A stretch of 20,928 bases of DNA from QHBQ01 sp038230695 (GCA_038230695.1 JBBRMT010000058.1:1-20928), one strand, 5' to 3'; shown: positions 9,020 through 16,376, numbered from the stretch's first letter. The notes: generated by a model not told the origin, from the sequence alone. Translations and numbers: made by a program.

Positions 9020-9044
9020 GTAGGGGCGCATGGCTGTGCGCCCC
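9020..9044 (+). repeat. GTAGGGGCGC palindromic repeat, copy B
   Basis: Palindrome with arms GGGGCGCA and TGCGCCCC around GGCTG. Shares its first 22 bases with copy A. Confidence 0.8.
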
Positions 9045-9397
9045 GGCTGGGGAACGACCAGCCAGCGGATTTGGCGAAGCGGATGAAGCGGTTTAGGTTT
9101 AGTGCAGGGGCAGGCAAAAAGCCTCTCCCCAGCGGGGAAACCCCCTTGTGGGGTTCCCTGTGGGTAGGTTTGGTGAGGGGAGAGCTTGCCACCTGTCAAT
9201 GCTCATCGCAACTACCAACCTTGCCACCCCGTTCCGCGTCTTCCGCACATTCCACGCCATTCGCGGTTCATCCCCGCCCCAACATCCGGTGGCTCATCCG
9301 CTTATCCGCTGTCACAATCCGCTGGCTGGTCGCTCTTGCCAACATATGAATGCTATTTGGAAACAACTTGCGCTCGGCCAGGATTGTACTACGAACA

Positions 9398-9420
9398 GGG
9401 CGTATGCCATGCGCCCCTAC
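9398..9420 (-). repeat. GTAGGGGCGC palindromic repeat, copy C (inverted)
   Basis: Reads GTAGGGGCGCATGGCATACGCCC on the minus strand. It faces copy D head to head across 19 bp, so the two together can form a larger hairpin. Confidence 0.75.
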
Positions 9421-9439
9421 AAACTGTGTCTACCTCAAT

Positions 9440-9464
9440 GTAGGGGCGCAGATTTATCGCGCCC
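9440..9464 (+). repeat. GTAGGGGCGC palindromic repeat, copy D
   Basis: Arms GGGGCGC and GCGCCC around AGATTTATC. All 25 bases are identical to the copy at 12153, 2.7 kb away between pgk and tpiA. Confidence 0.8.
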
Positions 9465-9573
9465 AGGTCAGGGTGATGCAGCCTCTCCAGCACTGATCTA
9501 TAGGGCGGACGCAAGGTGGCGATTGCAAGCGTGGCTAAAACGCAGATTTAGGGCGGCTAAAATATGGAGAGCT

Positions 9574-10938
9574 TCAGGCGATGGCAGCCAATTGTGCCTC
9601 CACCGCCGCTGCCCGCTGCGGTAGCTCAAGCTCTCGGTAGAGGTTGGCTGCCTGTTCGATAGCGTTGCTGGCGCGATCCTTACTACTGGCATCAGGGCTG
9701 AGGGCGTTGTGACGCAGCAACATCCGGGCGTAATCTTCGTGGATGACGGCCCGCTCATAGGGGCTGAGTATGTCGCTGCCAACGGTGGTAGCGTATTGCC
9801 CACTCGCCTGCTTCCACTCGCCCAGCGCGGCATGGATCAAGCAGCGGGCCGCGCAAATCTGCAATGCCTCGGTGGGCAGCATTGCTGTCGTGTTGATTTG
9901 CCTGAGTTGGTTAGATAGCCGATGCAGATGGCCCCAGTCCTGCTGCCTGATATAATAGTAGGACATTTGCAGGGCATATGGCCCTTTGCTCAGTGCGCTG
10001 GCGAAAGTTTCCGTAAAGTCGGCCAGCGCACCCTCAATCCAGGGCGCGTGGTGTTCGCTATACTCCTCGAAACGCATCAACTCGGCGATATTCAGCATCA
10101 CCGCCTCGGTGGTCAGTTTATTGCCCGAACGGCGGGTTAGCTCGTAGGCTTCGTGCAGATAAAATACCGCTTTATCAATATCGCCATAGCGCATATAAAT
10201 GTTGGCGGCATCGGCATAGCTCAAGGCGCGGATGTACAGGTCATCTAGCTGGCTGGCGAGCGTCAACCCCTTATCGGTATACGACACGGCGCGGCTGAAT
10301 GGGCCATAAGCAGCATAGTGATCAGCAAGCAGGCGATAGACCGGCGCAAGAGCAATGGCATCGCCTTTGATTTCCGCATAGGCGAGGGATTGAAGGAACA
10401 GCGCGGCTGCTTCCTCGACATTGCCCCGGTCGCCCAGCACAATGCCCAGGTTGGCGGTAGCCTTCGCTGCCGTGTTATAATCGCCCGCCTGCAACGCCTG
10501 TTCGCAACTCTGCCGCAATAGCGCCATCGCCTGATCGAACCGCCCCTCGAAGGAAGCGACGTGGGCTAGCCGATTCAGCACCAGGGCCAACAAAGCCGCA
10601 CCCCCACTTTGTTCCAGGCTGGAGCGGGCCAGGAGCAATTCCTGCTCCGCTTCCTTCATCATCCCCCTGTAGAAATAAATACAGCCCTGCAGCCAGAAGG
10701 CACGGGCGGGAAATGCGTAGCGGTCACGCTCCTCGCTGCTGATAAGCAGCATCTCCGCGTCGGCTTTTGCCATATTCTTGCCCGCTTGCGGGTAGCTACC
10801 CTTGCTGATGTCGGCATCGGCGCGGTCGAGATAGAGTTGCACCAGTGGCGGGCGCAGCGATACGCCGCACTTGACGCAGGTGCGGGCGGCCTCACTATTG
10901 GCGGCGCTGCAAGCAAAGCACTTCACACTGCCAAGCAT
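9574..10938 (-). CDS. Zinc-ribbon and tetratricopeptide-repeat protein
   Basis: A 454-residue cytoplasmic protein. The N terminus carries a zinc-ribbon-like four-cysteine motif, CxxC-x10-CxxC (Cys7, Cys10, Cys21, Cys24). The rest is helical and rich in TPR signatures such as LGIVLGDRGNVEEAAALFLQ, AANIYMRYGDIDKAVFYL and ANLYRELELPQRAAA, with repeats spaced about 40 residues. TPR domains bind protein partners; no enzymatic or DNA-binding domain is visible, so the role is unknown (the fold resembles sensor halves of MalT-like regulators without the output domain). The start at ATG 10938 is preferred over the frame's earlier start at 10959 because an AGAGGTAGGG ribosome site precedes it. It has its own promoter at 11018-11046, divergent from tRNA-Leu. 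Confidence 0.8.
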   Translation of the reverse strand: MLGSVKCFACSAANSEAARTCVKCGVSLRPPLVQLYLDRADADISKGSYPQAGKNMAKADAEMLLISSEERDRYAFPARAFWLQGCIYFYRGMMKEAEQELLLARSSLEQSGGAALLALVLNRLAHVASFEGRFDQAMALLRQSCEQALQAGDYNTAAKATANLGIVLGDRGNVEEAAALFLQSLAYAEIKGDAIALAPVYRLLADHYAAYGPFSRAVSYTDKGLTLASQLDDLYIRALSYADAANIYMRYGDIDKAVFYLHEAYELTRRSGNKLTTEAVMLNIAELMRFEEYSEHHAPWIEGALADFTETFASALSKGPYALQMSYYYIRQQDWGHLHRLSNQLRQINTTAMLPTEALQICAARCLIHAALGEWKQASGQYATTVGSDILSPYERAVIHEDYARMLLRHNALSPDASSKDRASNAIEQAANLYRELELPQRAAAVEAQLAAIA

Positions 10939-11017
10939 AACCCTACCTCTTAACCACACTGTCCCCGATTCTCTTCACCCCACCCGTCATACTCACTGCA
11001 TCAGAGTGGATGAGCTG

Positions 11018-11046
11018 ATTGTAACACAATAAAATCGTCACTGCAA
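11018..11046 (-). promoter_or_regulatory. Probable promoter of the TPR gene
   Basis: On the minus strand: -35 TTGCAG (11046-11041), 17-bp spacer, -10 TACAAT (11023-11018). The -35 box lies two bases from the -35 box of the divergent tRNA promoter. Confidence 0.5.
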
Positions 11047-11048
11047 CC

Positions 11049-11077
11049 TTGACAATTTAACCGCGCTGGGTTATAAT
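11049..11077 (+). promoter_or_regulatory. Consensus sigma-70 promoter of tRNA-Leu
   Basis: TTGACA (11049-11054), 17-bp spacer, TATAAT (11072-11077): both hexamers perfect, as expected for a strong tRNA promoter. Predicted start near 11084, 13 bases before the mature tRNA. Confidence 0.9.
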
Positions 11078-11096
11078 ACAGCGCAACAAACCACTA

Positions 11097-11182
11097 GCCG
11101 AAGTGGCGGAACGGCAGACGCGCTACGTTCAGGGCGTAGTGTCCTTACGGGCGTGGGAGTTCAAATCTCCCCTTCGGCACCA
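11097..11182 (+). tRNA. tRNA-Leu (anticodon CAG)
   Basis: Full cloverleaf: acceptor GCCGAAG (11097-11103) pairs with CTTCGGC (11172-11178); anticodon stem CTACG/CGTAG with loop TTCAGGG, giving anticodon CAG at 11130-11132 (reads CUG); a long variable arm, as required for a class II leucine tRNA; T arm GGGAG-TTCAAAT-CTCCC. The discriminator base is A (11179) and CCA is encoded (11180-11182). It lies between a consensus promoter and an intrinsic terminator, so it is a single-gene transcription unit. Confidence 0.97.
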
Positions 11183-11184
11183 GG

Positions 11185-11216
11185 GCGGGCCAGCAAATAT
11201 AGCTGGCCCGCTTTTT
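11185..11216 (+). terminator. Intrinsic terminator of tRNA-Leu
   Basis: Perfect 10-bp stem GCGGGCCAGC (11185-11194) / GCTGGCCCGC (11202-11211), 7-nt loop, then TTTTT (11212-11216), starting 3 bases after the tRNA CCA end. Confidence 0.95.
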
Positions 11217-11250
11217 GTTGCTTTGTATAAGCGCAGAAGCTGAAGTACGA

Positions 11251-12039
11251 TTAGCGTATCCCTTTTAGCTCCGCCGTAACCGCACAGATCCGCACGAAGT
11301 CGTCGGGCTTGAGGCTGGCTCCGCCCACCAACGCGCCGTCAAGCTCCGGCTGGGTCATCAGGTCGCGCACATTGGCGGCGGTGACGCTGCCACCGTAGAG
11401 GATGCGGGCTGCGCCGCTTACCACTGGGCTATAGAGTTCGCGCAATTGCTGGCGCAGATAGCCGATGGTAGCGTTGGCATCTTGTGGCGTGGCGGCGCGA
11501 CCCGTGCCAATCGCCCAGATCGGCTCGTAGGCGATGACCATCTCGCGGGCCTGGTGCGGCGGCACGCCCGCCAACCCCAGTCTTAGCTGGCTGCTCACTA
11601 CTTGCTCAGTCTCGCCCGCCTCGCGCTGCGCCAGCGTTTCGCCCACACACATGATCGGGATAAGGCTGTGCTTGAACGCCAGCTTGACCTTTTTGTTAAC
11701 ATCGGCATCGCTCTCGCCAAAGTATTGCCGCCGCTCACTGTGGCCGAGGATGACGTAATCGCAAAGATCGGCGACCATCACCGGCGAAATCTCGCCCGTG
11801 TACGCGCCCGCCTCCTCGAAATACATATTTTGCGCCCCCAGCATGATGCTGCTCTGCTCTACAAGGTCCACCAGCGGGTATAGCGCGACGAATGAGGGGC
11901 AGAGGACAATGGTTGCCCCCTCCACCACATCGAGGTCGTCAATCATCTCCTCCACCAGATCCATGGCCTCGTCGGCAGTCTTGTTCATTTTCCAGTTGCC
12001 CGCAATAATCGGGCGGCGGCGCAAATCGGGCGTAGGCAA
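11251..12039 (-). CDS. tpiA: Triosephosphate isomerase
   Basis: Interconverts dihydroxyacetone phosphate and glyceraldehyde 3-phosphate in glycolysis and gluconeogenesis. Catalytic residues are visible: Lys17 in GNWKMNK, His100 in GHSERR, Glu172 in AYEPIWAIGTG; the phosphate-binding GGSV near the end is also present (ILYGGSV). I choose TTG 12039 as the start, giving 262 residues: it has a GAAGGGAG Shine-Dalgarno seven bases upstream (12054-12047). The in-frame ATG at 12081 lies in a degenerate heptad repeat, has no ribosome site and would add 14 residues not expected in the family. It lies downstream of pgk, with a 172-bp gap that holds a MITE-like element. No gap gene is in the window. Confidence 0.95.
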   Translation of the reverse strand: MPTPDLRRRPIIAGNWKMNKTADEAMDLVEEMIDDLDVVEGATIVLCPSFVALYPLVDLVEQSSIMLGAQNMYFEEAGAYTGEISPVMVADLCDYVILGHSERRQYFGESDADVNKKVKLAFKHSLIPIMCVGETLAQREAGETEQVVSSQLRLGLAGVPPHQAREMVIAYEPIWAIGTGRAATPQDANATIGYLRQQLRELYSPVVSGAARILYGGSVTAANVRDLMTQPELDGALVGGASLKPDDFVRICAVTAELKGIR

Positions 12040-12062
12040 GGCAGAACTCCCTTCGGAAATCG

Positions 12063-12090
12063 CAGATAGCAGATTTAACATTGCAGATTA
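12063..12090. repeat. Degenerate heptad array upstream of tpiA
   Basis: Plus strand reads CAGATAG, CAGATTT, AACATTG, CAGATTA: four 7-base units, more degraded than the others. Because the units are divergent, orientation relative to tpiA is ambiguous and I do not count this array in the orientation rule. Confidence 0.55.
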
Positions 12091-12121
12091 AAAACCTCGT
12101 TTGTCCTGGCGGTAATGTTAG

Positions 12122-12210
12122 ACCAATTCGCCGAGCAGATAGTGTATTATCCGTAGGGGCGCAGATTTATCGCGCCCCTCCTTTTCATACCATCACCATG
12201 ACGAATTGGT
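12122..12210. mobile_element. MITE-like element between pgk and tpiA, containing GTAGGGGCGC palindrome copy E
   Basis: Outer inverted repeats ACCAATTCG (12122-12130) and CGAATTGGT (12202-12210) enclose about 70 bp that include palindrome 12153-12178, whose first 25 bases match copy D at 9440. No coding capacity. It lies immediately 3' of the pgk stop (12214-12212). In an RNA it would fold as a long hairpin and could weaken pgk-tpiA read-through. Confidence 0.65.
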
Positions 12211-12211
12211 A

Positions 12212-13438
12212 TTAGTATACAACGCCAGTGCTGAAGTCGGGGTCGGGGTGCAGATCCTGGATGTGCATCAGGCCGGGGAGTTCCTTGCCCTCCAGCATCT
12301 CCAGCGATGCGCCACCGCCCGTGCTGATATGGCTAATCTGGTCAGCCACCCCCATCTGCTCCACCGCCGCCACGCTGTCGCCGCCACCCACCAGGCTGTA
12401 AGCGCCCTGCGCGGTGCGCCCCGCTACGGCGGTGGCAACCGCCTGGGTGCCAGCGGCAAAGTTGGGCATCTCGAACACGCCCATCGGCCCATTCCAGACG
12501 ACGGTCTGGGCATCGGCCAGCGCGGTACGGAACAACTCCACCGTCTGCGGCCCGATGTCGAGGATGCGCCAGCCGTCCGGCACCGCATCCGCCGCCACCG
12601 TCTTGCGGTTGGCCTCGTTGCTGAAGGCATCGGCGATCACTACATCAACAGGGATGACCAGCTTGCCGCCCGCTTCGTGAAGCAGCCGTTGCGCCAGTTC
12701 CACCTTGTCGGCTTCCAGCAGGCTGTCGCCCACGTTGTAGCCTTGCGCCTTGAGGAAGGTGTTCGCCATCCCGCCACCGATGAGCAGCTTGTCCACTTTG
12801 GTCAGCAGATTCTCAATCACGCCGATCTTGTCGGAAACCTTCGCGCCACCGAGGATAGCGACGAACGGATGCCTGGCATCATCCAGCACGCCGCTGATGG
12901 CCGCGACCTCCTGCTCCATCAGCAAGCCCGCCACGGTGGGCAGGAAGCTGGTTACCCCTACCATCGAGGCGGACTCGCGGTGGGCGGTGCCAAACGCATC
13001 GCAAACGTAGAGGTCGCCGAGGCGGGCAAGTTCGCGGGCGAACACCGGGTCGTCCTCGTCCTCCTCCTTGTGGAAGCGCAGGTTTTCCAGCACCAGCACG
13101 TCGCCTATGTGCATATTCGCCACCGCCTGCACCGCAGGGTCGCCAATGCAATCGGTGGCGAAGTAGACCGGCTGCTCCAGCAACTCGCCGAGCAAAGCAG
13201 CCACCGACTTGAGGCTATACTTCATGCCCCGCTTGCCCTTTGGTCGGCCCAGGTGCGACATCAGGATCACCTTGCAGCCATGCTCCAGCAGATAGTTGAT
13301 GGTGGGTAGGTGGGCGCGGATGCGGGTATCGTCGGTGATGTTGCCATCCTTATCCTGCGGCACGTTGAAGTCAACGCGCACCAGCGCCCGCCGCCCATGC
13401 AATCTAACATCGCGGATGGTTTTCTTCTCAATCGCCAT
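12212..13438 (-). CDS. pgk: Phosphoglycerate kinase
   Basis: Transfers phosphate between 1,3-bisphosphoglycerate and ADP, the first ATP-forming step of lower glycolysis. 408 residues, near the usual length. The N-terminal substrate motif RVDFNVP, the MSHLGRPKG loop, ILGGAKVSDKI, LIGGGMANTFL and the nucleotide-binding VGGGDSVAA and STGGGASLEMLEG are all intact. The start is ATG 13438, directly before AIEKKTIRDV, with AAGGAG 11 bases upstream; the frame is open for 15 more codons upstream but those are unconserved. The stop (TAA) touches a MITE-like element. It follows the PH-like membrane gene by 99 bp; I see no clear promoter in that gap, so co-transcription is possible. Confidence 0.96.
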   Translation of the reverse strand: MAIEKKTIRDVRLHGRRALVRVDFNVPQDKDGNITDDTRIRAHLPTINYLLEHGCKVILMSHLGRPKGKRGMKYSLKSVAALLGELLEQPVYFATDCIGDPAVQAVANMHIGDVLVLENLRFHKEEDEDDPVFARELARLGDLYVCDAFGTAHRESASMVGVTSFLPTVAGLLMEQEVAAISGVLDDARHPFVAILGGAKVSDKIGVIENLLTKVDKLLIGGGMANTFLKAQGYNVGDSLLEADKVELAQRLLHEAGGKLVIPVDVVIADAFSNEANRKTVAADAVPDGWRILDIGPQTVELFRTALADAQTVVWNGPMGVFEMPNFAAGTQAVATAVAGRTAQGAYSLVGGGDSVAAVEQMGVADQISHISTGGGASLEMLEGKELPGLMHIQDLHPDPDFSTGVVY

Positions 13439-13537
13439 TGATCGGTTTTCTCCTTGTAACATCTGAGTCGTCACGAAGTTCATCCCTGGGTAGAACAGTC
13501 TGCCAGGTTCGCGCTGATTAGCCAGCGGCGCAGTTGC

Positions 13538-14491
13538 CTACTCCTCACCACTCACGCCATCTTTGGCGGCGGCCAGCGCGTTGATGAAGTTGTCAATCTC
13601 ATCGAGGTCGCGGGGACGGTAGCCGCTGATACTGACGGTGATCAGAGGGCGGCCATGCACCGAGACGAATAGGCTCTTACTTACGTAGAGGAAGTAGGAA
13701 ACGATGAAGAATAGGCCGAGGATGGCCACGGCGAGGGCTAGCCATTCCAGGGGCAAAGGCAGGAAGTCGCGCACGTAGTCGAGGGCCGACTTCAGCGGGG
13801 AAGTAGCGGCCAATTCCTGATGCGCGTCGAAGAAGATGAGCAGGCCAGTCAGCCCTGCGGTTATCATCATCGCTAGGCCCAGGATGAAGAGGCTGCTGGA
13901 TAGCCGTTCGGTCGCCATGCCCATTGCATCTACATCGCGCAGGAAGGCGGAACGCAATACGGTGGGGGCGTAGAGCAGCACTCGCTTGTTGGTCAGGTAC
14001 AACGCGCCCAGGTGGTAGATGATCTCCTCGTTGGGCAAAAGCTCGATACGACCACGCCGCGCCAGCGGTAGGGCTTCATCGCTGGCCTCTTCGCCAATAG
14101 GTATCAGTTGGGCCGCTTCGCTGGCCGCTGTCGCATCCTCGCCCAGCGCAGGCGCAGCTACCGGGCTGGCTGATATAGGGGCTGGGGCATCCCCCAACAG
14201 GGGCGGCGTTATCTCCACCACCGGGGCGACTATAGCAACTGGCTCAGGCATCGCATCCGCCGCAGGCACAATGGTCGGCTCGACCGGCGCGGGTACGACG
14301 ACGCTGGTACCCTGCGCGTCCATCGCCTCTAGCGCAACTGGCAGGGCCACTGGCTGGCTGATAACTGCTACCTTCGACCCGTCCAGCGGGATATAGGTCG
14401 CATCGCTGACCGCCGCGCCATTGGTGACTGCGGCTGGGGGATTGGCTTCTTCGCCCTGGGGGTTGGCTTCCATCTCCATCATTGACAACAT
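13538..14491 (-). CDS. Bacterial PH-like domain membrane protein, Ala/Pro-rich N terminus
   Basis: Function unknown. Residues 1-145 are acidic and rich in Ala, Pro and Val, probably disordered. Residues 147-180 (EIIYHLGALYLTNKRVLLY) look like the opening strands of a bacterial PH domain, whose hallmark is an LTNKR-type strand. Two membrane helices follow (201-221 and 249-270) with a 27-residue loop between them, after which strands resume (LFVSVHGRPLITVSISG) and a C-terminal helix closes the chain (298-309), as in PH folds. The membrane hairpin therefore seems to interrupt the domain. The ATG at 14491 lies only three bases after AAGGAG; ATG 14482 (12 bases after it) is equally plausible. Extended -10 promoter at 14530-14558. 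Confidence 0.6.
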   Translation of the reverse strand: MLSMMEMEANPQGEEANPPAAVTNGAAVSDATYIPLDGSKVAVISQPVALPVALEAMDAQGTSVVVPAPVEPTIVPAADAMPEPVAIVAPVVEITPPLLGDAPAPISASPVAAPALGEDATAASEAAQLIPIGEEASDEALPLARRGRIELLPNEEIIYHLGALYLTNKRVLLYAPTVLRSAFLRDVDAMGMATERLSSSLFILGLAMMITAGLTGLLIFFDAHQELAATSPLKSALDYVRDFLPLPLEWLALAVAILGLFFIVSYFLYVSKSLFVSVHGRPLITVSISGYRPRDLDEIDNFINALAAAKDGVSGEE

Positions 14492-14529
14492 TTGCTCCTT
14501 GTCGCTTGCAATATCCTCAAAGTGGGCCT

Positions 14530-14558
14530 ATTATAACACCTGCGCCGTAGCCACGCAA
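14530..14558 (-). promoter_or_regulatory. Extended -10 promoter of the PH-like gene
   Basis: On the minus strand: TTGCGT (14558-14553), 17-bp spacer ending in TGT, then TATAAT (14535-14530). The TGn before a perfect -10 makes this a strong extended -10 type. Confidence 0.75.
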
Positions 14559-14665
14559 GCAGACGGAGACAGCAGGCACGAAGCATGATCGCGCTGATAA
14601 AGGCAGCAGTGTTGATATTGCTATCTGAATTGCTAAGTGGCACGATTCTAGCTGTAAGTAATGAC

Positions 14666-14696
14666 TTGAACTGCATTAGCTTGCTTATGGTATAAT
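14666..14696 (+). promoter_or_regulatory. Extended -10 promoter of the small hydrophilic gene
   Basis: TGG directly before a perfect TATAAT (14691-14696), with TTGAAC at 14666-14671. The 19-bp spacer is long, but an extended -10 tolerates a weak -35. Confidence 0.65.
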
Positions 14697-14743
14697 GGGC
14701 AGTGTCACATACATGGACATATAGCATTGTGGAGGAGCATTAG

Positions 14744-15013
14744 ATGAGCGAGCAGTCCAAACCGAACCCTGGCAACCTGCCTGCAGCAGATGCGACCACC
14801 GCCCCCGCTGCCGAGGCCGCCGTTCCTGAACACACCATCAGCGACGAACGCTATCGGCACATGGGCAGTGAACGCGAATCGCACCTGCAAGCGATTCGCG
14901 GGGTGAAGCGGCGCAGCCTGATATACGATGACGACTTCCCCGGTTCGTGGTGGGAAGCAGGGGCGAATAAACGTTACGGCCCAGAGGAACCCACGCCACC
15001 CACAACCAAGTAG
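14744..15013 (+). CDS. Small hydrophilic protein of unknown function (89 aa)
   Basis: I do not recognise this protein. It starts at ATG 14744 with a strong GGAGGAG ribosome site six bases upstream and its own extended -10 promoter, which supports real expression. The chain is hydrophilic without membrane segments or a signal peptide: an Ala/Pro/Thr-rich N terminus, a charged middle with ISDERYRHMGSERESHL, then a basic-acidic switch (GVKRRSLIYDDDFPGSWW) and a Pro-rich end. It lies 126 bp before another unrecognised hydrophilic protein on the same strand. The middle stretch, rich in Arg, Asp and aromatic residues, is the likely conserved core. Confidence 0.65.
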   Translation: MSEQSKPNPGNLPAADATTAPAAEAAVPEHTISDERYRHMGSERESHLQAIRGVKRRSLIYDDDFPGSWWEAGANKRYGPEEPTPPTTK

Positions 15014-15084
15014 CCTGTTGTTATATTTGAGAGTGTGCGGCACGACCCAACCAATTGCCAATGCGCCGCCTACACTACCAGCTA

Positions 15085-15119
15085 CAATCTGCAATCTGCA
15101 ACCTGCAATCTGCAATCTG
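15085..15119 (+). repeat. Heptamer array in the 5' leader of the 15140 gene
   Basis: CAATCTG, CAATCTG, CAACCTG, CAATCTG, CAATCTG in sense orientation. It ends five bases before the GAGGAGG ribosome site of the downstream gene. Confidence 0.9.
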
Positions 15120-15139
15120 CAAAGAGGAGGGATAGCATT

Positions 15140-16252
15140 ATGTACGACCCACGCAATAACCCGATTGCTGCCGACCAGCCAGTAGTAAGCTCTGGCGATG
15201 CAGTTCCAGCATCGTTGGATAGTGGTGTCCAGCCTGCCGCCGCTTCTAATCCTACCGACGGCCCGCTTCCTGTATCACCGTCAGGGACCGATGTTCATCC
15301 CCCAGTTGCCGCTGGAGAGGCATTGCCCATCCCCGGCCAGGCGCTGGGCGAGAGTGTGCATGGCAATGTCGAGGGCGATAGCGGTATCTACTACGGCGAT
15401 GTAGGCGTGGACCGAGACATTGATGCCACCGCCAGTCACACCTTCAGCGACGGCCACCATCCGCTGCGTAATCCCGTGCCGGAAACAACCAAGGATGCCG
15501 ACCTCACCTACCTCGACGACACCGAGGTTTCGCACCAGGGAGTCGCTACAGCGGTGCATCTGGGGACCACCGCTGGCACCACCGCAACCGATTTGCAGAC
15601 CAGGGAACAGGGCGTAGACACGGGCAACCAGCTCTATACCCTATCGCCCAGCACGGCAGTTGACCCACCCCAGGATCTCGAAGCGGGTGGGCGTAGCGGC
15701 ATCGAGGCGGGTAGCACCTTGCAGGATAGCTTCTACGGCGCAGGGACGCAGAATCAGAGTGTTAGCACCAGCGCCAGCGGCCCGATCAGCGAAATGGACG
15801 CGCCAAGCGCCAACAGTGCCCTCGGCGCTTACGGTATGCCGGGCGGTCAGCAGCTAGAGGGTGAGCAACTCGAGCGGATGCAACCATCTACTCAAGGTGG
15901 CCTGGGTATAGGTAGGCCACAAGCTAGTGGTATCATTCACACCCGAGGCGGCGATGCTGATGGCTTTGCCTACGAGAAGCAGGATGACCAGAACCCGGAG
16001 CCGACCGAGAATATCGCTGCCGATCTGGGCGAGAAGTATATCGTCACCAATGTCGCCTACCATCACGGCGAGGTTCACGCTAACCTGGCCGCCGCCAATG
16101 TCGCTGCTGCCGTCGCCGAGCTACGCAGCATCGGCATCAAGGATGAGGAAATACAGGTGCTGAACGAGGGCAACGTCGGTGTGGTCAAGGTCAAGGTGGA
16201 TAACCTCAACCGCCCCTACGTCGAGCAGACCCTGCACAAGTACGGCAAGTAG
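15140..16252 (+). CDS. Hydrophilic, low-complexity protein of unknown function with a small folded C-terminal domain
   Basis: I do not recognise the protein. The ATG at 15140 has GAGGAGG nine bases upstream; the frame is open back to 15035, but that stretch is the heptamer array. Residues 1 to about 290 are rich in Gly, Ser, Thr, Asp, Pro and Gln, acidic, and probably disordered, with no signal peptide. The last 75 residues look like a compact alpha/beta unit (KYIVTNVAYHHGEVHANLAA, VAELRSIGIKDEEIQVL, VKVKVDNLNRPYVEQTLHKYG). Its pattern of a helix, a 'siGI..eeIqVL' turn and a strand recalls stress-protein modules of the YflT/GSP17M type, but this is only a resemblance. It ends 2 bp before a heptamer array and 50 bp before a strong terminator. 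Confidence 0.65.
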   Translation: MYDPRNNPIAADQPVVSSGDAVPASLDSGVQPAAASNPTDGPLPVSPSGTDVHPPVAAGEALPIPGQALGESVHGNVEGDSGIYYGDVGVDRDIDATASHTFSDGHHPLRNPVPETTKDADLTYLDDTEVSHQGVATAVHLGTTAGTTATDLQTREQGVDTGNQLYTLSPSTAVDPPQDLEAGGRSGIEAGSTLQDSFYGAGTQNQSVSTSASGPISEMDAPSANSALGAYGMPGGQQLEGEQLERMQPSTQGGLGIGRPQASGIIHTRGGDADGFAYEKQDDQNPEPTENIAADLGEKYIVTNVAYHHGEVHANLAAANVAAAVAELRSIGIKDEEIQVLNEGNVGVVKVKVDNLNRPYVEQTLHKYGK

Positions 16253-16253
16253 G

Positions 16254-16274
16254 AGTGCTGAGGTTTGAGGTTTG
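16254..16274 (-). repeat. Heptamer array at 3' end of the 15140 gene
   Basis: Plus strand AGTGCTG, AGGTTTG, AGGTTTG. It is the exact inverse complement of 16356-16376 at the end of the convergent gene. CAR strand antisense to the upstream gene. Confidence 0.9.
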
Positions 16275-16301
16275 AGTGGAACAGAACGATACTATAGCAG
16301 A

Positions 16302-16345
16302 AGTGGCAGCCAGGTAATCACCGTGGCTGCCACTCTTTTCCTTTT
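16302..16345 (+). terminator. Intrinsic terminator after the 15140 gene
   Basis: Perfect 11-bp stem AGTGGCAGCCA (16302-16312) / TGGCTGCCACT (16324-16334), extendable by GGT/ACC, followed by CTTTTCCTTTT. The opposite strand lacks a T run, so it works mainly for plus-strand transcripts. Confidence 0.9.
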
Positions 16346-16355
16346 ATTCAGCACG

Positions 16356-16376
16356 CAAACCTCAAACCTCAGCACT
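16356..16376 (+). repeat. Heptamer array at 3' end of the TolB-like gene
   Basis: Plus strand CAAACCT, CAAACCT, CAGCACT, four bases from the TAA stop of the minus-strand gene. Exact inverse of 16254-16274. Confidence 0.9.

Larger units (their letters stand above)
8793..9573. other. Gene-free, repeat-rich intergenic region
   Basis: No believable gene between the lepA promoter and the TPR gene. Open frames here translate repeats (for instance the same GAHGCAPR peptide twice) and have no family character. The stretch holds an octamer array, four GTAGGGGCGC palindromes, a 12-bp inverted pair (CCAGCGGATTGT at 8848-8859 and its inverse at 9314-9325), a further partial copy of that sequence near 9061, and overlapping GC hairpins at 9123-9156. 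It looks like an accumulation of small non-coding mobile or palindromic elements. Confidence 0.65.

Noticed and set aside
8701..9624. Several overlapping open frames in the 8.7-9.6 kb region
   Set aside because: They translate palindromes and octamers (the same peptide GAHGCAPR appears twice in one) and cross the lepA promoter.
12206..13309. Long open frame (367 codons) on the plus strand
   Set aside because: It lies fully antisense to pgk, whose motifs are intact; the translation has no family character and arises from GC-biased codon use.
11251..13438. Complete gap-pgk-tpi operon
   Set aside because: No glyceraldehyde-3-phosphate dehydrogenase gene is present; the upstream neighbour is a PH-like membrane protein.
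15035..15139. Longer N terminus for the 15140 gene
   Set aside because: The extra codons are the CAATCTG array, and a strong GAGGAGG site directly precedes ATG 15140.
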